From: Erinaceus europaeus
Taxonomy: Eukaryota; Chordata; Mammalia; Eulipotyphla; Erinaceidae
Direction of reading: 5' to 3'
Assembly (NCBI RefSeq): GCF_950295315.1
Contig: NC_080171.1
Coordinates: 111,369,593-111,433,592, forward strand
DNA: 64,000 nucleotides
Of the stretch, positions 43,871 to 54,936 are shown one piece after another. Every line of letters begins with the position of its first letter. The stretch's first letter is position 1. Under the pieces are notes generated by a model that saw only the letters and a list, made by a program, of their open reading frames with translations, was not told the origin of the DNA and searched no databases. The position numbers were made by a program, and so were the translations under genes.

Positions 43871-44112
43871 AAATAAAAATGTGTCATGATTTTTTGGTGA
43901 CAATTCAAGTAAGTAATAAATTTTTTAAAAGTCATAAGGCCAGAGTTACAGTTGTGGGGTCTTTATGGTATCATTGAGCTCATGTTCCCTCTGAAACCTT
44001 GGGGGTGGGGGAAATCCTTCCTTCTCTATTTTGGCATTTAGTATTTACTGGTGATCCTTGGCATTCCTTGACTTGCAGAAATGTCACTCCAGTCTCTGTG
44101 TTCATTATCACA

Positions 44113-44168
44113 GAGTTCAACCTGACGCTGTTGACTGGCTATGGAAGTAGGGCAAACGCTAGAAGAAA
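44113..44168 (+). repeat. Short 55-bp dispersed repeat, copy 1
   Basis: TTCAACCTGACGCTGTTGAC, then TGGCTATGGAAGTAGGGC, then AAACGCTAGAAGAAAA. Nearly the same as 47405-47462. Confidence 0.7.
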
Positions 44169-44227
44169 AATCACATAGTTGTCTTCCTGTGTATCCCCCG
44201 TTCCACTTCTCCTCTCCTTCTCCTTTT

Positions 44228-44495
44228 ATTTTTTGTCTCTGGGGTTATTGCTGGGGCTGGGCGCCTGCACTATGAATCCACTGCTCCTGTGGCCATTTTT
44301 ATTTATTTATTTGATAGGACAGAGATAAATTGAGAGAGGAGGGGGAAATAGAGAGGGAGAGAGAAAGACACCTGCAGACCCGTTTCATCACTTGTGAAGA
44401 GACTTCCCTGCACGTGGGGAGCCGGGACTCAAACTGGGATCCTTGTGCAGGTCCTTGTGCTTGGTACTGTGTGTGCTTAGGTCCACCTATGCCCA
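44228..44495 (-). mobile_element. Composite SINE, minus strand
   Basis: Reversed 3' module (TCTGGGGTTATTGCTGGGGC, CACTGCTCCTGTGGCC), then GATAGGACAGAGATAAATTG, CTGCACGTGGGGAGCCGGG and CTCAAACTGGGATCC. Confidence 0.8.
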
Positions 44496-44504
44496 GGAGG
44501 TGAC

Positions 44505-44615
44505 TCACTCAGAGCATGTACCTTCATGTGTGAGGCTCTGGATTTGATTGCAGTACTACATAAAGTGGTGGGTCTCCCTTCCTCCCTTCCACAAAGTTAA
44601 TTAATTTAAAAAGAC
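44505..44615 (+). mobile_element. Old SINE remnant (family D/F type)
   Basis: CCAGGAGGTGACTCACTCAG, GTGAGGCTCTGGATTTGATT and a CCCTTCCTCCCTTCC end. Confidence 0.5.
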
Positions 44616-45320
44616 TAAGCATGGGTCACTTTATTCCAGTAGTTATGATTTTATCTAAATTAACTATTTCTCCAACAGCCCTGTTTCCAGGTAAGTTTTA
44701 TATATTTTTTTATTTTTGTGGCCAGGGGTTAGTTCTTCACATTTCTATTTTGGAGGCATAATTCAGTCCATAACCAGAGGTGATACCATTTTAAATAGAG
44801 TATTTAAGGAACGTTTGTCTGAGGACCAAGTGCTTAAGTACCGATTTTTGACAAAGAACATACTGAGAAGGCCATGACCAGGTGAGTTTACAGAGCTGCT
44901 GAAAAATCTATGGGAGGAAGACTTTGGTATATTTGGGGAATGGAAAGCAATTTGACTTCTGTGAGCAGGGGGAGAGGACATGGGGTGAAATTAGAGACAT
45001 AGCAAGCTGTGGAGTTGGGAGAATCATGTGAGCTAACCTCAGCATCGGGCTCTATTCTGGCAAGTCCAGGTACCCCTGCTCTGTTCCTTCCAGTTGATCA
45101 GGGGTCACACTGAAAATCACAAGCATAGATAAAGAGAGATAGTTTAGAAGCTCAGACTTATCTGCTGGTACCGATGTTTTCGATTCTGCAGAGAGCACAA
45201 GAATGATCTAGTTATCACTAGAAAAACTTTGTCAGAGAGGAGGGATGATGTGGTAGAGATGGAGGATGAGTAGGAAGGTGACCCCAAGTGCAGGGGGAAA
45301 CTGGATCCTGCAGAGGAGGC
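44616..45320. other. Non-coding sequence, nothing recognised
   Basis: No gene or clear repeat seen. Confidence 0.4.
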
Positions 45321-45324
45321 CATG

Positions 45325-45471
45325 GGCAGGGGAAGATAGCATAATGGTTGTACAAAAAGACTTTCCTGCCTGAGGCTCCAAAGACTTGATTTCAGTCCCC
45401 CACATCACCATTAGCCAGAGCTGAGCAGTGTTGTGGGAAGAAGAAAGAAAGAAAGAAAGAAAGAAAAAAAG

Positions 45472-45518
<47 letters not shown>

Positions 45519-45592
45519 AGAAAGAAAGGGAGAGAGAGAGAGAAAAAGGAGGAAGGGAGGGAAGGAGAGAGATAGAAAGGATTAACCCAGAC
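45325..45592 (+). mobile_element. SINE family B with (GAAA)n/(GA)n tail
   Basis: GGGGAAGATAGCATAATGGT, GACTTGATTTCAGTCCCCCA and GCCAGAGCTGAGCAGTGTTG are followed by ~150 bp of GAAA, GA and GGAAGG repeats (45438-45590) in place of the normal AAAT tail. Confidence 0.8.
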
Positions 45593-46404
45593 CATGTGAT
45601 CAACTGGAAAGGGCAGGATTAAATTTGAGCTCCTGATGGCCTGCAATTTGTCACAATGCCAGAGTGCAGGATGCGAGCCATCGGTTGGGAAAGTTGCAGT
45701 GTGAAAAAAAAAAAACAACAACACTGGGGACAGGAGACTGTGGGTATAGGAAGCAGAGAGGGTGTGTCTCTTTCAGGTGCTTCTGAGTGGGTAGGAAGGA
45801 AGACCACCATAACCAAAGGATGGAAGATGATGGCAAGATGAAGAGGAGAGGGTTGCACAGTCCAAGAGGAGACAGGGAGCCGAGCTGCAGAGGGAATCGC
45901 ATGGCACAGAAAAGACAGTGTGGTCAGATACCAGAGATAATAAGGCCTGATGGGAAGGACAGCCTCTGCTTGAGATGCTTCAGAAGAAGCAGGGACCTCA
46001 AGCAGCCAGCTTTTAATTAGAGCAGATGGGCGGCAGACTTTCATAGGGAAGATTAGGATTTTAGCTGAATTTGATGAGTAAGGCACAGGTGTTCCACAGA
46101 GCACAGTGGGAAGCCTGAAGAGGACGGAAGGCAAGAGACTTGATCCTCTGGATTCAGCAGCACACAGAGCCGTGTTAGCACACGGAACTGCATTTTATAG
46201 ATATAATTCTCTGTATGCATTTGCTAATATTTCAATAGACCAAGAGAACTAGGTCAACTTTAGCTAAGGCAGAGATGAGAAAGTCTCTGAGATTATAGAG
46301 AACAGATGTTGCTTTCGCATCTATGTAGGTCGAGTTAGCCAAAAAGATCAAGAACAGATAGTGGGCATAGGGCTTCATCCTTACTGGATTGCAGTGGCAT
46401 CAAG
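45593..46404. other. Non-coding sequence with an unremarkable open frame
   Basis: A minus-strand open frame of 171 codons spans 45619-46134. It has no recognisable domain, no splice context and an AAAAAAAAAAA/TTT-coded Phe run, so it is taken as a chance frame. Confidence 0.4.
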
Positions 46405-46471
46405 GGATGGGAGGAGGGAGGGCAGGAGGAAGGGAGGGAGAGAAAGAGGGAGGGGGAGAGAGGGAGAGGGA

Positions 46472-46502
<31 letters not shown>
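46405..46502 (+). repeat. (GGGA)n/(GA)n purine-rich repeat
   Basis: Imperfect GGAGGGAGG units passing into about ten pure GA units. Confidence 0.95.
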
Positions 46503-47040
46503 GCAGGCAAAGCTTTAATACATAAAGAATCACCTAGAATGGTTGAATAGAGCCTGAAGAGTGATTAAAAATACAACACCAACCTTAAAACTAACTCTTC
46601 CTTCTCGACAAAACAAGGAGTATATTTCTGAGATTTTTTCATTCATGACAAATTGATGCCATTCTCACCAATCATTCTTAGCTACTGATGAAGCTGCTGC
46701 AGGCACAGTCACATCCACAGCTCAGAACTGGAGCCTAATTGCCCAGTGGCTGGAATGTTGCTGCCAAAAACTCCCAGCTGACTCCAATTCCGGAAACTGT
46801 CCTCAAAGAGAACTTTGTGGGGGTGTGGGGGAGATAGTGCACATACTACATGTCCATCTAGGGGAGGCTCTCAATGTGGGCATCTCTGAACATTCATCCC
46901 AAATGTAATACTCTATAATTTTCAGGGCAATAAAATGGTGGATGAATGACTATTTCAGTTTTCCTCTTCCTTTTTGTGGGAAGTCTTGAAAAGTTTGTGG
47001 AATTGAGTTTCCTTTACCCCAAGTCAATGTGATTTAGTTT
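46503..47040. other. Non-coding sequence, nothing recognised
   Basis: No gene or clear repeat seen. Confidence 0.4.
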
Positions 47041-47044
47041 TCTT

Positions 47045-47120
47045 CTTCTATTATTTATTTTTTTTTAATTTTATTTGATAGGACAGAGAGAAATTGAGAG
47101 GGAAGAGAAGAAAGAAGGGA
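47045..47120 (-). mobile_element. SINE 3' fragment, minus strand
   Basis: A T-rich run followed by TTGATAGGACAGAGAGAAAT and TGAGAGGGAAG, the reversed 3' half of the tRNA-SINE. Confidence 0.6.
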
Positions 47121-47404
47121 GCTTCTATTTTAATCTCATGGCTGATTTTGGTGGGTAAAGATCATGTTGGGATTAGCTAGAGTGATTTCACAGGGAAAAA
47201 AATTGAAGTGGATCCTAGGCCAGCCCTATGGTAAGGATCTTGAGTGCTGGCAGGATTTATGGGAAATTGGGATGCATTGGATCGACCTTCTCGTGGTGCA
47301 TCCCGTGAGTACCCATTTATTGGGGAAACTGACGATCCTTCCTAGCCGACTGAATCCACATGGATCCCAGTCACTTTCAAAGCCAGCAACAAGCAGACAT
47401 CAGG

Positions 47405-47462
47405 CTCAACCTGACGCTGTTGACTGGCTACGGAAGAAGGGCAAACACTAGAAGAAGAAGAA
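47405..47462 (+). repeat. Short 55-bp dispersed repeat, copy 2, with AAG tail
   Basis: CTCAACCTGACGCTGTTGAC, then TGGCTACGGAAGAAGGGC, then AAACACTAGAAGAAGAAGA. It ends in AAG units. Confidence 0.7.
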
Positions 47463-47749
47463 TGGGAAATTGGCTGAGTTCTCTGCAGCGATATCCTGCA
47501 TCCACCTATTTGTGGTAGGGTCTTAGATGGAGAAGGCTACAGGAACAAGGTTGTAACACTCAGAGAATATGAGAACCTGGAACATCTGGGGGTGGGGACA
47601 TGCTTCCCCCAAGCACATAATATCTAGATGGTACCTTTCAACATTTGGTAGGAAGATAAGTTAATATGGCATTTGCTACAGATATAATTAAACAAACACA
47701 AAAACAAATAAGCAAACTTGAATGCATTGTACTTGAGTCCTATTATAGA

Positions 47750-47890
47750 TCATCAGAATTACCTGGATTACTTGCTGGACCATGGATGGCTGGGCAGCAC
47801 TAATATTTCTGATTAAATGGCTCTTTTGGGGGCTCACATTTTCATCTCTAACAACTTCCATGTGATACTGGCACTTTTGATGCCTAGAAT
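47750..47890 (-). mobile_element. MER5A-like hAT DNA transposon remnant, minus strand
   Basis: CATCAGAATTACCTGGATTA, TTTCTGATTAAATGG and CTAACAACTTCCATGTGATA follow the reversed MER5A order. Confidence 0.65.
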
Positions 47891-48206
47891 CAGGGTCTTA
47901 GAGAAAACAGGGGTGAGATGAGATAGAGAATCACAAAGGGAAACTTGTCTAAAGCTATGTCTTCTCATTATGCAGTTGAACCTTGAACAATATGTGTTTG
48001 AGCCACATATACTTGGGTTTTCTTGCAAACAGTTGGCGTAAACTCATAGTACAGTACACTTCTGCAAATCTACTTTCCCCTAAGATTTCCCCAATAACAT
48101 TTCAGTTCGCTAGCTGAATTTATTATGATAGCAGAGAATATAATACATAACAAACAAAATTGGTGATTATCACGTGCAATGGTTACTAGTGAGGCTTCTA
48201 GTAATT

Positions 48207-48521
48207 TATTTTATTTAATTTTTGCCACTAGGGTTATCTCTGGGGCTTCATGCCTGCACGCCTCCACCACTTGTGGTGACTATTTTATTAGTAATAATAA
48301 CTATTGTTATTTTTAGATAGAGGCACTTTAAGATAGAGGAGAAAGACAGAAAAAGATAGGGGTAGACCAAAAGAAGGGAGAGTGTACTACAGTACTGCTC
48401 TACCATTTATGACGCTTCCCTTGGCAGGAAGTCCCATGTGGTGGTCAGGGGCTCAAACCCAGGTCCTGATGCATGATAACCTGTGCATTCTACTGGATGA
48501 GTGAGCTACCTCCCAACCCCT
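48207..48521 (-). mobile_element. Composite SINE, old subfamily, minus strand
   Basis: GCCACTAGGGTTATCTCTGG (reversed module) and GGGGCTCAAACCCAGGTCC (B box), with the 5' end at TGAGCTACCTCCCAACCCC. Confidence 0.65.
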
Positions 48522-48559
48522 AAGTGGTAATTGTTTTTTTTGAGGGGGAGAGTCAGAAT

Positions 48560-48762
48560 CATATTCTGGGGCTTGGAAGAGAGCACAATAATAATGCAAA
48601 AGTCTGTCATGCCTGAGACTCTGAAGTCTTAGGTTCAACCTTGACATTGCCATAAGCCAAAGCTGAGCTGTGCTCTAGTTCAATATATACATACACTTAT
48701 ATTATATTATATTATATTATATTATATTATATTATATTATATTATATTATATTATATTATGG
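48560..48762 (+). mobile_element. SINE family B with (ATATT)n tail
   Basis: GGGGCTTGGAAGAGAGCACA, AGTCTTAGGTTCAACCTTG and AGCTGAGCTGTGCTCTAGTT, then about thirteen ATATT pentamers (48696-48762). Confidence 0.75.
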
Positions 48763-49470
48763 CTTTCACTTTGTTTCTATGGGGTCAACATTCCAACACC
48801 TGAGATGCCATAAGGTCAACTGTCAATATTTGCTTGGTCAGCAGGCAATGGGTTGTCTCCTGCATTATCCTCAGTTTGTATCCAATGTTAGAATTTGGTT
48901 CAGTTTCCTTCTCCCCTCTCCCGACTTGACACTCTTGTGTACTGGTGGACAGTACAATTGTAACTGCCAATTCTCATATATTGCTAGAACATGATCATGG
49001 GGAGCCCAATGTTAGTGAGTTTGGTTTTGCAGTTTATACCATGTACTAAGGTGACCATCAGAAGATGAAAGTAGGTTTGGGGTTCAGCAGAACATTTCCC
49101 ACCTGGCTACCTGAAATGGGGTGGGCCATATGCAGGGAAATTCCCTGCACAATTGGTTCTAGGCCTCTCAAACCAAGAACCATTATGGGAGGAGGGAGAA
49201 GAGGACTTGTGTCTACCCAGAGAGGCATCTCTTTCCTAATATGCATAGAGACCAAATAAAGTCCTAGGTCTCAAGACCAAAGTGCAGACACAGTTGAAGA
49301 GACCCTATTTACAGCCACTTTTAAATACCCTGGGATGCATGTGCCAGCCAGTGAGAAAGACAGGAATTCCTTAGAATCAGAGACATCAGATCCAAGCCCG
49401 TTTCAAAAAACAGAGCAATGCTAGATTTCATGCACCTGAGCACATTTCCACTTGACAGCAACCCATTAGC
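48763..49470. other. Non-coding sequence, nothing recognised
   Basis: No coding exon or clear repeat seen. Confidence 0.4.
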
Positions 49471-49475
49471 TCAGT

Positions 49476-49665
49476 GGGTCCTTGCTCTAAGCATTATAGC
49501 ATGACTAGGGAATTTGTTAAAATTGCATGTTTCTGGACTCTGCCCCAAACCTACTGAACCAAAAAAAAAAAAATCTGGGGTATGGCTTGGAGGACTGTGT
49601 TTGACAACACAGATAATTCTGATTCATAGCTAGAGTTGGAGACATTTGCTCAGAGTTCCTCAATT
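49476..49665 (+). mobile_element. MER5A-like hAT DNA transposon remnant
   Basis: GCATGTTTCTGGACTCTGCC, CCCAAACCTACTGAACC and CACAGATAATTCTGATTCA follow the MER5A consensus order. Confidence 0.7.
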
Positions 49666-49806
49666 CTAATCAGCCTAGACCCACCACCTCCCCCAGGGAG
49701 CCTACTAAAGCCTGGTTCTGAAGCTGAGATCCTGGGAGCATTCTGCAATGCTGGCAGATAATAAGCAAAGCCTGTGGGGAGTGATAGGCCAGGAACCACA
49801 TCTTGT

Positions 49807-49975
49807 TTTTTATTTTATTTTATTTTATTTTATTTTATTTTATTTTATTTTATTTTATTTAACCAGCGCACTTCTCAGCTCTGGCTTATGGTGTTTGGGG
49901 GGGATTGAACCTGAGACTTTGGGGCCTCAGGCATGAGAGTTTGTTTGCATAGCCATTATGCTATCTACCCTCCCT
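49807..49975 (-). mobile_element. SINE family B with (TTTTA)n tail, minus strand
   Basis: About ten TTTTA units (49807-49860), then TCTCAGCTCTGGCTTATGG, GGGATTGAACCTGAGAC and TAGCCATTATGCTATCTACC. Confidence 0.85.
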
Positions 49976-50344
49976 CCAAGGAACCACATCTTATGCAGGT
50001 TGGAATCCACAGAACCAGTAATGACCTGTGATACATACATCATTTTTTTTTTCTGTACTGTGGAGCTTGCAGAATCAAAGTACTTTTCAGTTCTTGTTCC
50101 TTGTTGTTACAGGCTAGAGTTGGGTTTGTGTTCTATGTATGTTACTTATCTAAATGCTTTAATTTTTCTCTGTTCAATCATCAACTTCCATTTTATAATT
50201 TAACTTGATAATCTACACTTATGGTTGTCATGGAAAACAACCTTTTATATTCTAGAAATGGAAGGAGGGAGTGCCCAGAACCAGCAATGTATCCGAGTCC
50301 TGTGAGCAGGTTGTTCTAATGGCCATCCATTTCTTTGTTTCTTC

Positions 50345-50535
50345 TTCTTCTTTTTAATTTTTTTATGTATTATTTTAATGAAAGATACATATAGAGAGAC
50401 AGGTACACAGAGTGAAAGAGGCCAGAGCACTGTTCAGCTTTGGCTTATGGTGGTGTGGGTGACTGAACTGGGGACTTTGGAGTCTCAGGCACGAAAGGTG
50501 TTTTGCGTAACCATTATGCTATCTCCCCCCACCCA
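50345..50535 (-). mobile_element. SINE family B, minus strand
   Basis: GAGCACTGTTCAGCTTTGGC, TGACTGAACTGGGGACTTTG and GTAACCATTATGCTATCTCC. Confidence 0.8.
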
Positions 50536-50539
50536 ATTC

Positions 50540-51520
50540 ATTTCTTTCAAACAAAGAGGAGATATGATGAGTTGGCAACTCTGCTTTCAGGCATCATCAA
50601 AATAAAGGTAGATTTGCTGATAATAGCCTTGAAAATGGAAAAACTCACAAAATATTGCATTTAGAAAATATCCCATTGGCCATTGCTTTAAGGTCAGAGT
50701 TGTGATGAACTGTTGAGTGAAGTAACATTTTTCTTTATTATAATTATCATTCTTAAGTAAGATGTTTCAAACACACATATTTCCTGTGAATGACAGGGCA
50801 GGCATTTGCTCTGAAAATGAACATCAAGAGAAAAATACTGTTTGAAATATAAGCAAATTTTAAAAAGACACTTTTGGGGAGAAGGTAAATGTAATTCCAT
50901 AATTGAATCTAACTCAAATAACAAGAAAATATTAATGCTATCCTCTATACTCTTAGAAATTTGGCGTGAAAAAGAATGAGTTTTCACGGAGAGGAAATAT
51001 TTTTTTAATTTGTAGTTTATATTCAGTATCGATTGCTGCTGAAGGCAAGCATATATTTCTTTAAATGTTGGCACAGAAGTGTTAGCTATAAATCTAGTTT
51101 CTTGCTAATTCACCTGCTCTAGATCAGTGCTTCTTTGACGCATTTTATCAATGTCAGAAAAAAAAGATCCTGGTCATTTCTTTGAAACACTAATGGCAAA
51201 CCATTCAGAGAAAATGCATTTTTACGTCTAGATTGCCAGTGGTGGTTTGTCAGAAAAGCCTACTAATTTAGAATGTATTTATCTACACTGCATGGTGGGC
51301 TATCAGAGATGGCCTGTTTTCATCTGCCTTCTAAATGAGCCGGTTTTTCCAATTTAGTATCCAGGCCCTGAAAAAAGGACTGAGATGGTCAGTAACCCTT
51401 ACAGCTGATTAGTGCGAATGGTCAAAAAAAAAAAAAAAAAAAAAAAAGAAGAATCTGTTGCACTTTCAATGAAATCATTTTAATTCATTGCATTCTCTGA
51501 ACATGATAGTCCACTCCTTC
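50540..51520. other. Repeat-free sequence upstream of a CpG island
   Basis: No SINE, L1 or MITE is visible apart from a poly(A) run at 51423-51446. Absence of young repeats next to a CpG island is typical of a gene's upstream regulatory region, but conservation cannot be measured here. Confidence 0.45.
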
Positions 51521-51540
51521 TATTCCAGAAGCATGCAGTA

Positions 51541-52031
51541 GGTGGCACCTAAAAGCTCACTAGAGCCTTGCAGGCGCCATTTAAGCTGGAGCAGCCGCTG
51601 CAGCAACGAACTGGCACAGCTCAGAAGTCAGAGATTGAAGAGGGGAGAGGAGGAGGAGGAGGTGGTAGTGGAGGAGGAGGAGGAGGAGGAGGTGGAGGAG
51701 AAGGTGGAGGAGAAGGAGAAGGAGGAAGGCCCCGGGACCGAACGTGCGGGCTGCGCACTGGCGGCGCAGGTGCGCGGGGCGCGGGCGAGCAGGGCGCACC
51801 GGCGGGCGGGCGGGCAGCTGACAGCATCGTCACCGCGCGGACCAGCGCGCCCCGCCTGCCTTCGGGAGGAGCCGCAACCTCCAGCCTGTGCCGCCCTGTC
51901 CTGTGTGAGGAGAGCTCAGAAGCAGCTCTGAGTGGAGTTGTGTTCTTTTCCAGGTAACCGTTTCCCTTCTCCTTGGCTGTGGCATCGCTGTGTTGGCCAT
52001 CTGGGTGCGGAAGGCTCGGGCAACGCTGCTG
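51541..52031 (+). other. Probable 5' untranslated first exon(s) of an unidentified gene
   Basis: From 51541 to 52031 the plus strand contains no ATG at all, as expected of a 5' leader. Possible splice donors are CAG|GTAACC (exon end 51954) and CTG|GTGAGC (exon end 52031), so one short and one longer exon form are possible. A GGA/GGT trinucleotide tract fills 51647-51725. Open frames through the exon lack an ATG and are Gly/Arg/Ala-rich low complexity, so they are not read as protein. The transcript's coding exons would be right of the window. I could not recognise the gene. Confidence 0.5.
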
Positions 52032-52165
52032 GTGAGCCCCCCTCCCTGGAAAGGGCGCGCTGCTATCTGGGAGGGCCAGTCAGCAATATAAATACTGGAC
52101 TTGCGGGGCGGGGGGCGGGGAGGGGGGCTGCATTTCTGTATCCTTGTCAGGGAGAGCGAGCATCT
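51700..52165. promoter_or_regulatory. CpG island with GC boxes
   Basis: The only GC- and CpG-dense stretch of the window outside the solo LTR: clusters such as GGCGGCGCAGGTGCGCGGGG and GGCGGGCGGGCGGGC at 51760-51815, and GC boxes GGGGCGGGGGGCGGGGAGGG at 52105-52125. A TATAAATA sequence lies at 52089-52096. CpG islands of this kind mark promoters. Confidence 0.75.
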
Positions 52166-52170
52166 TGATA

Positions 52171-54800
52171 TCCGTGTAGAGAATGTGTTCTTAAAAAAAA
52201 AAAAATAGTAAGAAAGAAAGCAAACAAAAGAAAATCTGTATTACTTATTATGGGGGGGGGGATCCCTTATAAAATAGGATTTTTTTTTTTAAATTCTGCG
52301 GTGCAGGTGTTTTCTATTTATGTGGAAGTTGGGTTAATGGATTTCCGAAAGTCATAAAAAGATGTGGTCCAAAGTGAAAAAAAAAATGCAAAGCACGTTA
52401 GTGGCCGCTCTATATTGTTCAGCATGTTTTCCTACTAAAACCACAGCACTTCTGGGCTTGGCTGAGACTTGGCTAAATATTTTCATTCTTTTCTTTCAAA
52501 AAGGTTTTTTTCTTCTCTGATTTCTACATATTTCCTTTTTGCTTCCTAGTGGGTATGAGCAGAATATAGGAAAGGAACCGCACCCCCGCTTTAGTTGTAA
52601 GAATGTGATTCCCATAAAATGACAATGACTGCCAACAGCTTCCAGGCTTGCCTGCAAAGCTTAGCTGGCATTTCCTAGTATGGGGACCTGTCTGAATCCC
52701 ACTCTGGAAAAATGTTGGTTTTTCCACTGTAATACTCCTGTTTACATCCTCAGGGGGGACCTGGGGGGCTTCTAAACTAGATGCTCCTTGAATCATCTAG
52801 TACATCCATTAAATGGTGAAATGCAATGTTGTGGTGGAATTTGGCTCCTTTGCACTGTGCAGTGAGTGACACAGCTAGCCTTCCTCAGGAATTTTTTATG
52901 CATATTTGCCCAGGATATATTTTTAACCATCTGACCCCATTTCATGTGGGAAGCTAGCCTTAATCTATGAGACTCTGCTTTCAATAACAGTAGTTGTAAT
53001 AATAATAATAATCACTACAAAATTTGAGGATTTTCTAGGCAGCAGTAAAAGACTGGAGCATTTTGCATTTGAGGTCAGTCCAAATGCACTGCTTTTCCAG
53101 TGACATTTGATTCAAAGAGGTGGAGTGGGAGGGAGAAAAGAGAGGAAGGTAAAAGAATAAATTGAACGACTTTATGAGGGGAATAATACTATTTTGGGGG
53201 GGGTTGATGTCTGAAGTTTCAACTTATCAACAGTTCTGTCTCTGGGAATGCAAGGGTTCCTGCAGGCTGAGGACCAGGAAGACAGACTATAGTTCATCTT
53301 ATAGAAATAGAATCCTGGCAAGTAGGCAATTTTATCCCATTTAACATAAGCCATTTAACTTGGCAGTTGGGACAGCACAGGGAATGATGGCGAGAGAAGT
53401 GATTGCATGTTCTGTGGTACAGGACTGCTGCTCTCCCTTCATTTACAGATGCAGATAGCAATTCTCCATGTATGGTTGTTGTAGAAACTTCCAGAATTTC
53501 TTCTTGTTACAGTGTTGTTCCTAAGAAAATACTTAGAAAACACCCAAATTAAATTCCAAGTTCGGGAAGTCGCTTTTCAGCTTGTAGCCAGCAAATTGAC
53601 ATTCTTAGCAGCCAACAAGATCATTTCATAAGAAAAACAGCAGAGGAAAACTCACTGGCTTCATGTACTTGGGATCCTATGAACATGGCTATTCTGTTAT
53701 CTGTATATCTTACAAAAATGAAAACCTATGGGAAATAATGAGCTATCGGAAGTATGTCTATGATGACAAAAACGCACAATCTTCTAATTGTGTGGCCACG
53801 GTTGCTGTATTAGTATATTGGAATTTACGCTATTTCTTTCACAAGATTATCATTTCCTGTAGATAAAGGTAGTAAATATTTGTACTATAGATTTGTTGTT
53901 GTTACAAAAAGGAACACTTGGCTGTCTGATGAGAAGATTACATGCCATCTGTTTTAAGTAGAGAATAAGATTCAGTGCCGACCTGTAACTTTCAATTCAG
54001 ATAACTGCCCTATTTTCACTTAGGTATATCGACTCTGTCTTTTCACCTATCTGCCTATCTTCTAGCCATCCTTCCATCTGTCATCTCTGTCTACCTGTAT
54101 ATATAAGGATAAACAATATACAAATATACTGGTTTCCAGGAGATCGTTTTAGTTTTTGATTTTTTTCCGGGGAAAATAGCTGCCCTTATCCAAAAAGGGA
54201 GAGAATGACTGTAATGTTATCACAGTTGCTAATGTCTCTCACAAGTCAAATTTATACGTGTAAGCACATCAAAGGAAGAACTTAAATTATTTCGTTGCCT
54301 TAAAAGATGCTTTTGTTTTTACTTTATAATGTAGCTTACAAGTCTTTCTTGACCAGGTTAAGTGAAGTGCCCTTTAAAGTACTGGTAAAGCCTGTCTCTC
54401 ATTTTCTCTTCCTTTGCGCTCAGCTGTAGCAAACTTAGGAAAGGAAGATTCCATGTAGCTCTCTTCCTAGTGCAGTTAAGTCTTTTCCTATAAATCAGTA
54501 CTGCCCGGTAGCTATAAAATGTGTGGGTTACACACATAATGTTATATGACCTAGTAGTTACAATAGAACAGAGGAAATTAATTTTTAAGAATATATTTTA
54601 TTTAACCTACTATGTGAAAGTGACCATTTAAAGATGTAATCAATAGAAAACGCTGATATTTGACAGTTCCTCTTATGCTCAATCTTCAACCGAAATAACA
54701 TTTTATTTGAAAGCTACATTTTAAGAGGTCAGAGGCCCATGTGGCTAGTAGATATTTTATTGATCAGTCCACTTATGGAATGTTAAACCTTTTGGCAAGC
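52171..54800. other. Repeat-poor putative first intron
   Basis: 2.6 kb without a recognisable SINE or L1, only short homopolymers. This contrasts with the density elsewhere in the window. Read as intron or promoter-flank sequence of the gene starting at the CpG island. Confidence 0.45.
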
Positions 54801-54809
54801 AGTTTTATT

Positions 54810-54892
54810 TATTTGTTTAGTTTTAAATTTATTTATTTAGGACAGAAACAGAAATTGAGAAAAAATGGGCAAATAGTGAGGGAGGGAGAGAG

Positions 54893-54936
<44 letters not shown>

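Larger units (their letters stand above)
43128..43908. mobile_element. Mariner-type MITE split by two later insertions
   Basis: The left end TTGGGCTGTCAGAAAAGTCA begins at 43128 after a TA. The right end (about 43872-43908), reversed, reads TTGAATTGTCACCAAAAAAT and continues CATGACACATTTT. The two ends pair as terminal inverted repeats like those of the intact MITEs. About 710 bp (a family B SINE and a family H copy) lie between them. Confidence 0.7.

Noticed and set aside
45619..46134. 171-codon minus-strand open frame
   Set aside because: No recognisable domain, contains a poly-Phe run from an A homopolymer, and no splice or conservation evidence.
47164..47451. 95-codon frame reminiscent of a retroviral RNase H/integrase junction
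   Set aside because: Its last third is the 55-bp dispersed repeat also found at 44113, no catalytic motif is visible, and the likeness was too weak to claim.
48696..48762. Regularly spaced short repeats considered as a CRISPR-like array
   Set aside because: Pure pentamer microsatellite with no spacers, in a mammalian genome.
51250..51275. TTTGTCAGAAAAGCC, similar to the MITE end
   Set aside because: No partner inverted repeat or TA flanks within 200 bp; judged a chance match.
51542..51957. Open frames of 129 codons through the CpG island
   Set aside because: They have no ATG, are low complexity and end at the candidate splice donor. A non-coding leader fits better.
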